64,000 nt of DNA from Streptomyces ortus (GCF_026341275.1 NZ_JAIFZO010000002.1:2829264-2893263); one strand, 5' to 3'. Positions 25,629 through 35,016 are shown, numbered from the stretch's first letter. Made by a program: numbers and translations. The notes: generated by a model from the sequence alone, not told the origin.

Positions 25629-28283
25629 GTGAGCGAGATACCAGCGAAGGCCACGGAGTCCGAGGACCCGTCGGGCGGCGCGATGGCTGATGCGACGACA
25701 GGCGATGACGCCACGCCCGCGGCGGGCAGGACGGCGGCCGGAGCGTTGCAGACGCCGGACGCGTCGCCGGGCGACACGGTCAACGAGGTCGTCTGGCAGA
25801 GCAGCCCGCCCGGATCGATCTACGACTACATCAAGGTCGCCTCGTTCTCGATCGGCCCCGACGGCCTCGTCGACCAGTGGAGCCTGCGCGCCGAGCAGCT
25901 CTTCGGCATCCCGACCGACCGCGCCGTGGGCATGGACCCCATCGAGGCCTTCGTGGCCGAGGACCGGCGCGACTTCGGCCAGCGGAAAATGGCCGAAGTC
26001 CTCGACGGCAGGGAGTGGACCGGGGTGGTCCCCTTCCGGCTGCCCGAACCGGGGGGCAGCGGCCGGGTCGTCGACGGACTCGCCGAGGTCTACGTCATGC
26101 CGACGCGCACCGAGGAGGGCGAACGGGCCGCCGTGTGCATCGTGGTGGACGTACGCACGCTCCGCAGCATCGAAACGGACCTCGCCGCCTCGCAGGCGAT
26201 ATTCGGCCAATCTCCCTTCGGTTTCCTCCTGATCGACCCGGACCTGCGGATTCGCCGCGCCAACCAGCGGTTCGCCTCGACCTTCGGCGGCACCGTCGAC
26301 GACCACCGCGGCCGTACGGTCAAGGACTATCTGCCGCCGGGTGAGACCGATCGCGTCTCGGCGATACTGCGCCGGGTCCTGGAGACGGGCGACTCCGTCA
26401 CCGAGATGCTGGTCACGGGCACCGTCCCCGGCAACACCGAGCGCCGCCACTGGTCCATCAACCTCTATCGCGTACACGGCGGTTCGGGCCGGCCGATCGG
26501 CGTCGCGTGGCTGGGCACGGACATCACCGCGCGCCGCGCCGCCGCCCGTGAGGCCGCGCAGGCCCGGCGCAATCTCGCCCTCCTGAACGAGGCGGGAGCG
26601 CGTATAGGGAACTCACTGGATCTGGAGACCACGGCCCGCGAACTCCTCGACGTGGCCGTCCCCGGCTTCTGCGACCTGGCCTCCGTCGACCTCTACCAAG
26701 GTCTGCTCGCCGGTGACGAGACCCCGCCGGGCCTCGCCGACGGCAGTGCCGAACTGCGCCGCGTCGCCTACGCCAGCGCCGTCTCCGACGCGCCCTTCGT
26801 GGGAGGCCGCAAGCCCGTGCGCGTCGGCGCGGTCCACCACTTCGCGTTCAACTCCGCCTGCGCGGACGCCCTGCGCACCGCCAAACCGCAGTTCGTCGCC
26901 GCCGAGGAGGGCGAGCTGATCCAGTCCACGCTCGCGGTGCCGATGGTCGCCCACGACACGGTCGTCGGCATCGTCCAGTTCTCCCGCACGAAGGGCAGCG
27001 AGCCGTTCGGGGAGCGCGACCGGGCGCTCGCGGTCGAACTGGCCGCGCGGGCCGCCGTCTGCATGGACAACGCGCGCCTGTACCGCCGCGAGCACGAACG
27101 CGCCCTGATCCTCCAGCGCTCCCTGCTGCCCCCGGGCGACCCGGAGGCCTCCGGCCTGGACATCGCCTGCCGCTACCTGCCGGGGAACGCGGCCACGGAG
27201 GTCGGCGGCGACTGGTTCGACGTCATCGAACTGCCCGGGCACCGCACGGCGCTGGTCGTCGGCGACGTCATGGGGCGGGGCCTGCGGGCCGCCGTCGCGA
27301 TGGGCGAACTCCGCACGGCCGTCCGCACCCTGGCCCTGCTCGACCTCGAACCGGCCGAAGTGCTCTCCGCGCTGGACGAGATCGCCCGGGGACTCGGCAC
27401 CCCCGGCGGCACCCAGCAATCTACGCGCGGTGCCCGCCAGTCCCGGGACGCCGACCTCTCCGAGGTGTACCTCGCCACCTGTGTGTACGCGGTCTACGAC
27501 TCCGTGACCCGCCGCTGTACGTTCGCCAACGCCGGCCACCTCCCGCCGGTCCTGGTCGAACCCGGCGAGAGCGCGCTCATGCTCGACGTACCCCCGGGCA
27601 TGCCCCTGGGGGTCGGCGGCGAGCCCTTCGAGGAGGTGGAGGTCGAACTCCCCGAGGGCGCCCTCCTGGCGCTCTACACGGACGGCCTGGTCGAATCCCG
27701 CGACCACCCCCTCGACGAGGGCCTGCAGGCCTTCGTGGGCGCCCTCACCGACCCCTCCGCCCCGCTGGAGGACGTCTGCGACCACGTCCTGAGCACCCTC
27801 GACACCCATCACGGCGAGGACGACATCGCCCTGCTGATGGCACGTGTCCAGGGACTGCCCGCCGAGTCGGTCGGCGACTGGACGCTGCCGCGCGAGCCCC
27901 GCAGTGTGGGCCGCGCCCGCGAGTTCGCCCGCAACCAACTGGTCGGCTGGGACCTGGAACCGCTCGTCGACACGGCCGAACTGCTCGTCAGCGAGCTGGT
28001 CACCAACGCCCTGCGCTACGGCGAGGGCGAGATCAGACTGCGGCTCCTCCTCGACCGCACGCTGGTCTGCGAGGTCTGGGACGCCGGTCTCGTCCAGCCG
28101 CGCCGCCGCCGGGCCCGGGACACCGACGAGGGCGGCCGGGGACTGCAGCTGGTGGGGCTGCTCAGCGCCGCCTGGGGCTCGCGCCGCACGCCCCGGGGCA
28201 AGACGGTGTGGTTCGAACTGCCCCTGCCCAACGGCGGAACGAGCCTCGCGGACCCGGCGGAGGCCCTGCTGAGCCTGTTCTGA
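25629..28283 (+). CDS. PAS-PAS-GAF-PP2C (SpoIIE) phosphatase fused to an anti-sigma kinase domain
   Basis: An 884-residue signalling protein. Order: PAS (~67-170), PAS (~182-290), GAF (~314-484), SpoIIE/PP2C phosphatase (~485-739), HATPase_c_2 (~747-884). The phosphatase metal aspartates are present (G-G-D-W-F-D, G-D-V-M-G-R-G, Y-T-D-G-L-V-E, D-D-I-A-L-L). The kinase domain keeps E-L-V-T-N-A-L-R-Y-G and G-R-G-L-Q-L-V. The protein could both phosphorylate and dephosphorylate an anti-anti-sigma factor in response to sensed ligands. GTG 25629 follows GGAGGGG. No transmembrane segment; cytoplasmic. Confidence 0.92.
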   Translation: MSEIPAKATESEDPSGGAMADATTGDDATPAAGRTAAGALQTPDASPGDTVNEVVWQSSPPGSIYDYIKVASFSIGPDGLVDQWSLRAEQLFGIPTDRAVGMDPIEAFVAEDRRDFGQRKMAEVLDGREWTGVVPFRLPEPGGSGRVVDGLAEVYVMPTRTEEGERAAVCIVVDVRTLRSIETDLAASQAIFGQSPFGFLLIDPDLRIRRANQRFASTFGGTVDDHRGRTVKDYLPPGETDRVSAILRRVLETGDSVTEMLVTGTVPGNTERRHWSINLYRVHGGSGRPIGVAWLGTDITARRAAAREAAQARRNLALLNEAGARIGNSLDLETTARELLDVAVPGFCDLASVDLYQGLLAGDETPPGLADGSAELRRVAYASAVSDAPFVGGRKPVRVGAVHHFAFNSACADALRTAKPQFVAAEEGELIQSTLAVPMVAHDTVVGIVQFSRTKGSEPFGERDRALAVELAARAAVCMDNARLYRREHERALILQRSLLPPGDPEASGLDIACRYLPGNAATEVGGDWFDVIELPGHRTALVVGDVMGRGLRAAVAMGELRTAVRTLALLDLEPAEVLSALDEIARGLGTPGGTQQSTRGARQSRDADLSEVYLATCVYAVYDSVTRRCTFANAGHLPPVLVEPGESALMLDVPPGMPLGVGGEPFEEVEVELPEGALLALYTDGLVESRDHPLDEGLQAFVGALTDPSAPLEDVCDHVLSTLDTHHGEDDIALLMARVQGLPAESVGDWTLPREPRSVGRAREFARNQLVGWDLEPLVDTAELLVSELVTNALRYGEGEIRLRLLLDRTLVCEVWDAGLVQPRRRRARDTDEGGRGLQLVGLLSAAWGSRRTPRGKTVWFELPLPNGGTSLADPAEALLSLF

Positions 28284-28310
28284 CCCCCGCCCGCCACCGC
28301 CCGGCCGGCC

Positions 28311-29087
28311 TCACCCTCCCGAGGAACGCCTGCCGATCTTCGACCCCAGCCAGACCAGCGGGTCGTACTTGCGGTCGACCGCGCGTTCCTTCAGGGGGAT
28401 CAGCGCGTTGTCCGTGATCTTGATGCCCTCGGGGCAGACCTCGGTGCAGCACTTGGTGATGTTGCAGTAGCCGAGCCCGTGCTCGTCCTGGGCGGTCTTC
28501 TTGCGGTCCAGGCCGCTCTCGTCCGCCGCGTCCAGCGGATGCATGTCCAGCTCGGCCACCCGCATCAAAAAGCGCGGCCCGGCGAAGGCGGCCTTGTTCT
28601 CCTCGTGGTCGCGCACCACATGGCAGGTGTCCTGGCACAGGAAGCACTCGATGCACTTGCGGAACTCCTGCGACCGGTCCACGTCCTCCTGCATCATCCG
28701 GTACTCGCCGGGCTCCAGCTTGTCCGGCGGTACGAACGCGGGCACCTCCCGCGCCTTCGTGTAGTTGAAGCCGACGTCGGTGACGAGGTCGCGGATCACC
28801 GGGAAGGCGCGCAGCGGAGTGACGGTGATCGTCTCCTCCCGGGTGAACACCGACATCCGGGTCATGCACAGCAGCCGCGGCCGGCCGTTGATCTCCGCCG
28901 AACACGAACCGCACTTGCCCGCCTTGCAGTTCCAGCGCACGGCGAGGTCCGGGGCCTGCGTCGCCTGCAGACGGTGGATGATGTCGAGGACCACCTCGCC
29001 GTCGTTCACCTCGACCCCGAAGTCCTCCAGGCCGCCGCCCTCGACGTCCCCGCGCCACACCTTGAAGCGGGCCTCATAGCTGCTCAC
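28311..29087 (-). CDS. sdhB: succinate dehydrogenase/fumarate reductase iron-sulfur subunit
   Basis: A 258-residue subunit that passes electrons from the flavoprotein to the membrane. The plant-type [2Fe-2S] ligands are in C-K-A-G-K-C-G-S-C with a further Cys in L-L-C. The bacterial ferredoxin-type clusters use C-I-E-C-F-L-C-Q-D-T-C and C-C-T-E-V-C-P-E-G-I. GTG 29087 overlaps the sdhA stop by four bases (GTGA), so translation is coupled. Gene order anchor-sdhA-sdhB and protein sizes match the mycobacterial Sdh1-type complex (Rv0247c-Rv0249c). It converges on the phosphatase gene with only 27 bases between. Confidence 0.95.
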   Translation of the reverse strand: MSSYEARFKVWRGDVEGGGLEDFGVEVNDGEVVLDIIHRLQATQAPDLAVRWNCKAGKCGSCSAEINGRPRLLCMTRMSVFTREETITVTPLRAFPVIRDLVTDVGFNYTKAREVPAFVPPDKLEPGEYRMMQEDVDRSQEFRKCIECFLCQDTCHVVRDHEENKAAFAGPRFLMRVAELDMHPLDAADESGLDRKKTAQDEHGLGYCNITKCCTEVCPEGIKITDNALIPLKERAVDRKYDPLVWLGSKIGRRSSGG

Positions 29088-31036
29088 TCGTAGAGCTCCT
29101 CTTCGGCGAGGTACTTGACCAGCTCTTCCTTCTCGAAGAGAGCGAGCAGGTCGGGTCGGATGGGTTCGGTGGTCTCCCGGACCAGGTCGATCTGACCGCG
29201 CACCGGGTCCGTCGCCGCCAGGCCGCCGGTGGGATCGGTCAGCCGGCAGAGCAGGTTGACGCGCCGCCAGGCGCGGTCCATCGCCGGGTGGTCCTCGCGG
29301 GTGTGGCCGCCGCGCGACTCGGTGCGCTCCAGCGCGGCCCGGGCCACGCACTCGCTGACGAGCAGCATGTTCCGCAGGTCGAGCGCGAGGTGCCAGCCCG
29401 GGTTGAACTGCCGGTGCCCCTCGACCCCGGCGCGCCTGGCCCGTACCCGCAGGTCCGCGAGTTTCTCCAGGGCGGCCTCCATCTCCGCCTCCCGGCGGAT
29501 GATGCCGACGAGGTCGTTCATCGCCTGCTGGAGCTCCTGGTGCAGGGTGTACGGGTTCTCCGGGGGCCGGGCGTCCTCCACGCCGGGCGCCGGCCCCTCG
29601 GCCGAGAAGGGCCGCAGGGCCTCGGCGGCGGCCGCGTCGACCTGGGCCTCGTCCACGAGGGGCCGCCCGCCGTCGGGGCCGGTGAGCCCGGTGGCGTACT
29701 CCGCGGCGTGCAGTCCGGCCCGCCTCCCGAAGACCAGCAGGTCGGAGAGCGAGTTCCCGCCGAGCCGGTTGGAGCCGTGCATCCCGCCCGCGACCTCACC
29801 GGCCGCGAACATTCCTGGCACCCCGCGGGCCGCCGCGGTGTCCGAGTCGACCGCGACGCCGCCCATCACGTAGTGGCAGGTCGGGCCGACCTCCATCGCC
29901 TCGGCGGTGATGTCGACGTCCGCCAGCTCCTTGAACTGGTGGTACATGGACGGCAGCCGGCGCCGGATCACCTCGGCGGGCATCCGGGTGGAGACGTCGA
30001 GGAAGACTCCGCCGTGGGGTGAGCCGCGGCCCGCCTTGACCTCGGAGTTGATGGCCCGCGCCACCTCGTCCCGGGGGAGCAGTTCGGGCGGGCGCCGGTT
30101 GTGGTCCGGGTCCTCGTACCAGCGGTCGCCCTCCTCCTCGGACTGGGCGTACTTCTCCTTGAACACGTCCGGGATGTACTCGAACATGAACCGCTTGCCC
30201 TCGGAGTTCCTGAGCACCCCGCCGTCCCCGCGCACCGACTCCGTGACGAGGATCCCCTTCACGGACGGCGGCCAGACCATGCCCGTCGGGTGGAACTGCA
30301 CGAACTCCATGTTCAGCAGCGGCGCCCCGGCGAGCAGGGCCAGCGCGTGCCCATCGCCCGTGTACTCCCACGAGTTCGACGTCACCTTGAAGGACTTGCC
30401 GATGCCGCCGGTGGCGACGACCACCGAGGGCGCCTCCAGGACGAAGAAGCGCCCGGACTCCCGCTGGTAGCAGAAGGCGCCGGAGACCCGGTCGCCGTCC
30501 TTCATGATCCGGGTGACCGTGCACTCCTGGAAGACCTTCAGCCGTGACTCGTAGTCACCGGTCTCCTTGAAGTCCTCCTGCTGGAGCGACACGATCTTCT
30601 GCTGGAGCGTGCGGATCAGCTCCAGGCCCGTACGGTCGCCGACGTGCGCGAGCCGGGGGTACTCGTGCCCGCCGAAGTTGCGCTGGGATATGCGCCCGTC
30701 CGCCGTACGGTCGAAGAGGGCGCCCCAGGTCTCCAGTTCCCACACGCGGTCGGGGGCCTCCTGGGCGTGCAGCTCGGCCATCCGCCACTGGTTGAGGAAC
30801 TTGCCGCCGCGCAGGGTGTCGCGGAAGTGGACCTGCCAGTTGTCGCCGGAGTTGACGTTGCCCATGGCCGCCGCGATGCCGCCCTCGGCCATCACGGTGT
30901 GCGCCTTGCCGAAGAGCGACTTGCAGATGACGGCCGTACGCGCGCCGCGCTCCCGTGCCGCGATCGCCGCCCGCAGGCCGGCCCCTCCGGCACCGACCAC
31001 GACGACGTCCCACTCCTGCCGGTCGACCACGGACAT
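29084..31036 (-). CDS. sdhA: succinate dehydrogenase/fumarate reductase flavoprotein subunit
   Basis: A 650-residue FAD subunit. The dinucleotide fold is V-V-V-V-G-A-G-G-A-G-L-R-A-A. The FAD attachment His is in K-A-H-T-V-M-A-E-G-G-I-A-A-A. Substrate-site residues are in F-V-Q-F-H-P-T-G and P-T-C-H-Y-V-M-G-G. It oxidises succinate or reduces fumarate at the membrane. I used ATG 31036 with AAAGG upstream; an in-frame start 9 bases earlier also exists. It is the middle gene of the Sdh1-like operon, 18 bases after the anchor gene. Confidence 0.95.
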   Translation of the reverse strand: MSVVDRQEWDVVVVGAGGAGLRAAIAARERGARTAVICKSLFGKAHTVMAEGGIAAAMGNVNSGDNWQVHFRDTLRGGKFLNQWRMAELHAQEAPDRVWELETWGALFDRTADGRISQRNFGGHEYPRLAHVGDRTGLELIRTLQQKIVSLQQEDFKETGDYESRLKVFQECTVTRIMKDGDRVSGAFCYQRESGRFFVLEAPSVVVATGGIGKSFKVTSNSWEYTGDGHALALLAGAPLLNMEFVQFHPTGMVWPPSVKGILVTESVRGDGGVLRNSEGKRFMFEYIPDVFKEKYAQSEEEGDRWYEDPDHNRRPPELLPRDEVARAINSEVKAGRGSPHGGVFLDVSTRMPAEVIRRRLPSMYHQFKELADVDITAEAMEVGPTCHYVMGGVAVDSDTAAARGVPGMFAAGEVAGGMHGSNRLGGNSLSDLLVFGRRAGLHAAEYATGLTGPDGGRPLVDEAQVDAAAAEALRPFSAEGPAPGVEDARPPENPYTLHQELQQAMNDLVGIIRREAEMEAALEKLADLRVRARRAGVEGHRQFNPGWHLALDLRNMLLVSECVARAALERTESRGGHTREDHPAMDRAWRRVNLLCRLTDPTGGLAATDPVRGQIDLVRETTEPIRPDLLALFEKEELVKYLAEEELYE

Positions 31037-31054
31037 CAGAAGCACCTTTGCCTG

Positions 31055-31852
31055 TTAGAAGAAGGTCGGGTCACTGAAGGCACCGGACGCGAGCAGATAC
31101 ACGTAGAAGTCGGCGAGTGCCACGCTCACCAGCGACGCCCAGGCGAGCTGCATGTGCCGGGCGTTGAGGCGGCCGACGAGCTGCCAGGCCCGGTAGCGCA
31201 CGGGGTGCTTGGAGAAGTGCTTGAGCTTGCCGCCGACGATGTGCCGGCAGGAGTGGCACGAGAGGGTGTACGCCCAGATCAGCGTGATGTTGACCAGGAA
31301 CACGAGCGTGCCGAGCCCCATGTGGCCCCACTCGTACTCCTCGTTCCGGAAGGCGAGGACCGTGTCGTACGTGAGGATCCCGGCGACCGGTACCGCCGCG
31401 TAGAAGAAGTAGCGGTGGATGTTCTGCAGGATCAGCGGGAAGCGGGTCTCCCCGGTGTACTTCTTGTGCGGCTCGGCGACCGCGCAGGCCGGGGGCGAGG
31501 CCCAGAAACCCCGGTAGTAGGCCTTGCGGTAGTAGTAGCAGGTCAGCCGGAAGCCGAGCGGGAAGATCAGCACGATCAGGGCGGGGGACAGGCCCCACCA
31601 GCTGCCGAAGAGTTCCCAGTTGGGCCCGTTCCTCATCGGTTCGCAGTTCTCCGCCAGACACGGGGAGTAGAACGGCGAGACGTACGGGGCCGCGTAGTAG
31701 TCGCTGTTCGAGAAGGCCCGCCACGTCGAGTAGACGACGAAGGCCAGCAGCCCGGCCGCGGTCGCGGCGGGCGCCAGCCACCAGCGGTCGGTCCGCAGAT
31801 GCGGGGAGGTGATCGCGGCGCGCGTACCGTTGCGTACGCCGCCGCTGTTCAT
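31055..31852 (-). CDS. succinate dehydrogenase membrane anchor-like subunit (Sdh1 type)
   Basis: A 265-residue membrane protein with about five hydrophobic segments. Histidines in Q-N-I-H-R-Y-F-F-Y and cysteines in S-C-H-S-C-R-H-I are candidates for quinone or cofactor binding. Length and position directly upstream of sdhA match the Rv0249c-type anchor of mycobacterial Sdh1, rather than the short SdhC/SdhD pair. ATG 31852 is preceded by GGAAC only. The first gene of the complex proper; the small coiled-coil gene lies 43 bases upstream on the same strand. Confidence 0.8.
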   Translation of the reverse strand: MNSGGVRNGTRAAITSPHLRTDRWWLAPAATAAGLLAFVVYSTWRAFSNSDYYAAPYVSPFYSPCLAENCEPMRNGPNWELFGSWWGLSPALIVLIFPLGFRLTCYYYRKAYYRGFWASPPACAVAEPHKKYTGETRFPLILQNIHRYFFYAAVPVAGILTYDTVLAFRNEEYEWGHMGLGTLVFLVNITLIWAYTLSCHSCRHIVGGKLKHFSKHPVRYRAWQLVGRLNARHMQLAWASLVSVALADFYVYLLASGAFSDPTFF

Positions 31853-31895
31853 TTGGGGTTCCGTACCAGTGGCCAAGGAGAGCTCCGGTCGGGGA

Positions 31896-32186
31896 TCAGG
31901 GTGCGTGGCGGTCGCGGGCGCCGAGACCCTCGTCGTCGGAGTCCGTCCACAGGGTCGTGTCGTACGGGGTGTCGGGGATGGACACGAGGTCGGGGCGCTT
32001 CGGGCTGGTGAGACCGGGTGCGACCGCGCGCAGCAGCGCCACGCTCTCGCGCAGGTGATCGGCGTCGGTGCGCACTCTGCGCATCTCCAGGCCGCCACCG
32101 TCCAACCGCTGTTCCAGGCGCTTCACCGACCGCACGAGGTCGTCGAGGCAGCGCTGTACTGACGTCAGTTCGTCGTGCACGGACAT
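31896..32186 (-). CDS. small coiled-coil protein upstream of the sdh genes
   Basis: A 96-residue soluble protein with no known domain that I recognise. Residues ~5-55 form a heptad-like helix (L-D-D-L-V-R-S-V-K-R-L-E-Q-R-L), then an acidic, Pro-containing tail (T-T-L-W-T-D-S-D-D-E). ATG 32186 has GAGGG upstream. Same strand as the sdh genes and 43 bases away, so it may be co-transcribed; a role in the dehydrogenase is only inference from position. Confidence 0.75.
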   Translation of the reverse strand: MSVHDELTSVQRCLDDLVRSVKRLEQRLDGGGLEMRRVRTDADHLRESVALLRAVAPGLTSPKRPDLVSIPDTPYDTTLWTDSDDEGLGARDRHAP

Positions 32187-32532
32187 GACTTGCCCTCACT
32201 TCCGCGGACCCATCGGTCCAAGGCGGCAACGTTCATGCGCCTGCGAGTGTCGCGCGTCACACCGGCTGGTGGGAAGGGACGTGCATGGATTGGGAAGATC
32301 CGGCAGAAGCCCTTCGGGGGGCGTGCGGGTGTCGAGCCCGCTCCGGCGCGCGGGCCCGGAGCATTGCGCCGCACGGGTGGGCTTCCCCGGGCCCGCCGCC
32401 GTGTCGCCGCCCGGTGCCGGAACCTTTCCTCTTCAGTGGCCGCATAGATCTGATCAACTCCAAATACCGCCAAACGTGATCAGACCACCCGTGTTCACCC
32501 GTGGAGCGGCCCCCCCCCCGGAGGTACCAGTC
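32187..32532. other. 346-base divergent regulatory region with inverted repeat and C10 tract
   Basis: This gap lies between the sdh operon (-) and the orphan peptide-binding lipoprotein gene (+). CTGATCA (32450-32456) and TGATCAG (32477-32483) are a perfect inverted repeat with a 20-base AT-richer spacer, a plausible operator. A run of ten C residues (32510-32519) directly precedes the GGAGG ribosome binding site of the lipoprotein gene. No gene seen. Confidence 0.55.
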
Positions 32533-34773
32533 ATGTCCCACGACGGCGTCGGACTGCGCGCGGTGACGCGCTCGGTAGCGTTCCTCACGGCGGGCGTCCT
32601 CGCGGTGCCCGCCCTCGCCGGGTGCAGCGAGCAGGACGGGGCGGGCAGGCCCGCCGCCGCCCAGGACATCGCGTCCGCCGAGCGCGGCCGGGTCGCCGAC
32701 GGCGGCACCCTGCGCTGGGCCGTGGACAACGTCCCGGAGACCCTCAACACCTTCCAGGCGGACGCGGACGCCGCCACCTCCCGGGTCGCCGGAGCCGTCC
32801 TGCCCTCCCTGTACCGGCTCGACGCGAACGGCCGCCCCCAGCGCAACCCCGACTACCTGGAGAGCGCGAAGATCGTCGAGCGCGAGCCCCGGCAGGTCGT
32901 GCTCTACAAGCTCAACCAGCAGGCCGTCTGGAGCGACGGCCGCGAGATCGGCGCCGCGGACTTCTCCGCCCAGTGGCGCGCCCTGTCCGGCAAGGACACC
33001 GCGTACTGGACCGCCCGCAACGCCGGCTACGACCGTATCGAGAAGATCGAGCGCGGCAAGAACGACCTGGAGGTGCGGGTCACCTTCAAGAGGCCGTACG
33101 CGGACTGGCGGTCGCTGTTCTCGCCGCTGTACCCGAAGGACGTCACGGGCACCCCGGACACCTTCAACGACAGCGCCCGCCGCAGGCTCAAGGTCACCGC
33201 GGGCCCCTTCGCCGTCGACTCGGTCGACCGCAAGTCGGGCGACGTCACCCTCAAGCGCAACCCCCGCTGGTGGGGGCGGCCCGCCAAGCTCTCCGAGCTG
33301 GTCCTGCGGGCCGTGCCCCGCGAGAAACGCGCCGCGGCGCTCGCCGGCGGCCGGCTCGACCTGGCCGAGATCGACGTCTCCGAGGCCCACCGCGTCACCT
33401 CCGCCGACCGGGAGGCGAAGGCCGGCCAGGGCGCGCCGCTCACCCACGGCCCCGCCGCCGCCCTCACCCCGGGCCGGGCGCTGCGTTCCTGGGCGATCGC
33501 GCACGGCTCCGACGAGGAGGCGGCCGAGAAGGAGACCACGGCCCGCAAGAAGCGCGCCAAGGCCGTGGCGAAGTACACCGGCCAGCAGTCCGCCCTGCGC
33601 GCCTACACGGTCCGCAAGTCCCTCGAACCGGCCTTCACCCAGCTCGCCCTGAACGGCTCCCAGGGCCCGCTCGCCGACGAACGGGTCCGCAGGGCGGTAG
33701 CCCGCGCCCTCGACCGCGAGGAGCTCGCCAAGGCCGTCCTGGAGCCGCTGGGCCTGCCCGCCGAGCCGGTCGGCAGCCACCTCGCGCTCGCCGGACAGCA
33801 CGCGTACGCCGACGGCAGCGGGGCGCTCGGCGGCCAGGACACCCGGGAGGCGCAGGCCCTGCTCTCCGACGCCGGCTGGGTGGCGGGCGGCTCCCTCAAG
33901 AAGAAGTCCAAGAAGGCGGCGGGCGCCGAGGCCTCGAAGGGGTCCGAGGGCAAGCACTCCAAGCACTCCAAGCGCTCCAAGGGCTCCGGCGGCCTAGGGG
34001 ACGCGGACGACGCGGACGGCTCCGGGGACGACGGCACGTACATCGTCGGCGGGACGGACGACAAGCCCGCCGCCGACGAGAGCCCCACCGTCCTCGCGCC
34101 CGGGCGGCGGCACGGGGCGGGCGGGACGGAGAAGCACCTCGCCCAGGACGGGAAGCAGCAGCTCAGGCCGGGCGGCGCGCCGGGAGCGTACGCGCCCAGG
34201 GGCACCCGCGCCCCGGGCCCCGCCGCCGGGGGACCGCTCGCGAAGAACGGGAAGCCGCTGTCGCTGCGCTTCGTGCTTCCCTCGGGCCCCGGATCCCAGT
34301 CGCTGCGGGCGGTCGGGGAGCGGATCGCCCGGATGCTGGACCGCGTCGGCATCCGCACGGAGATCTCCAAGGTCGCCGACGACAGCTACTTCAAGGACCA
34401 CATCGCCTCGGGCCGGTACGACCTGGCCCTGTACTCCTGGCCCGCGTCCGCGTTCCCCGCGACCGACGCCCGCCCCATCTACGCCAAGCCGGTCCCGGCG
34501 GCGGACGGCTCCCTGAACGTCGAGCAGAACTTCACCCGGGTCGGGACCGACCAGGTGGACCAGCTCTTCGACCAGGCGATCGCCGAACTGGACGCGGACG
34601 AGTCCCGCTCCCTGGTCCGCAAGGCCGACGCCCGCATCTGGGCCGCCGCGGGCTCGATCCCCCTCTATCAGCGCCCTCAGCTGACGGCGGCCCGTAACGG
34701 TCTGGCCAACGCGGGAGCCTTCGGTTTCCAGACCCCCCTCTACGAGGACATCGGTTTCCTCAAAAAGGGCTGA
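32533..34773 (+). CDS. orphan SBP_bac_5-type peptide-binding lipoprotein with long insert
   Basis: A 746-residue ABC-type substrate-binding protein. The lipobox is L-A-G-C with Cys31. The N-terminal lobe has G-G-T-L-R-W-A-V-D and the usual R-N-P-x-W-W-G strand. Residues ~455-568 are an unusual low-complexity insert: Lys-rich (K-K-K-S-K-K-A), K-H-S-K repeats, then Asp/Gly-rich and Ala/Pro-rich sequence. The fold resumes at L-S-L-R-F-V-L-P-S. No permease or ATPase is adjacent, but bldK lies 2.5 kb downstream beyond typA, so it may deliver ligand to that or the other Opp system. Confidence 0.87.
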   Translation: MSHDGVGLRAVTRSVAFLTAGVLAVPALAGCSEQDGAGRPAAAQDIASAERGRVADGGTLRWAVDNVPETLNTFQADADAATSRVAGAVLPSLYRLDANGRPQRNPDYLESAKIVEREPRQVVLYKLNQQAVWSDGREIGAADFSAQWRALSGKDTAYWTARNAGYDRIEKIERGKNDLEVRVTFKRPYADWRSLFSPLYPKDVTGTPDTFNDSARRRLKVTAGPFAVDSVDRKSGDVTLKRNPRWWGRPAKLSELVLRAVPREKRAAALAGGRLDLAEIDVSEAHRVTSADREAKAGQGAPLTHGPAAALTPGRALRSWAIAHGSDEEAAEKETTARKKRAKAVAKYTGQQSALRAYTVRKSLEPAFTQLALNGSQGPLADERVRRAVARALDREELAKAVLEPLGLPAEPVGSHLALAGQHAYADGSGALGGQDTREAQALLSDAGWVAGGSLKKKSKKAAGAEASKGSEGKHSKHSKRSKGSGGLGDADDADGSGDDGTYIVGGTDDKPAADESPTVLAPGRRHGAGGTEKHLAQDGKQQLRPGGAPGAYAPRGTRAPGPAAGGPLAKNGKPLSLRFVLPSGPGSQSLRAVGERIARMLDRVGIRTEISKVADDSYFKDHIASGRYDLALYSWPASAFPATDARPIYAKPVPAADGSLNVEQNFTRVGTDQVDQLFDQAIAELDADESRSLVRKADARIWAAAGSIPLYQRPQLTAARNGLANAGAFGFQTPLYEDIGFLKKG

Positions 34774-34786
34774 ACCCGCAGGTGAG

Positions 34787-34816
34787 CCGCGCCCCCGGGT
34801 CCCGTACGGGGCGCGG
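34787..34816 (+). terminator. hairpin after the orphan lipoprotein gene
   Basis: CCGCGCCCC (34787-34795) pairs with GGGGCGCGG (34808-34816) around a 12-base loop, 13 bases after the stop. No T-tract. Confidence 0.6.
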
Positions 34817-35016
34817 GGCCGTGGCCTTCGCGACTGCGTTGCGGGGCGCGGCAGGCCTCCGTCGGCCCGCCCCGTGGGAGCCGGCCGAAGCAGCCCGCGA
34901 AGCCCCAGTGGCGGCGGGCCCGTACCATGGGGGTAAGGCCGTGGCACGTTTCAGCCCGGCAGGGCCCCGCGCAGCAGCGGTTGGCCGTCACCTCACTCCG
35001 GGAGAAGCGCCTCAAT

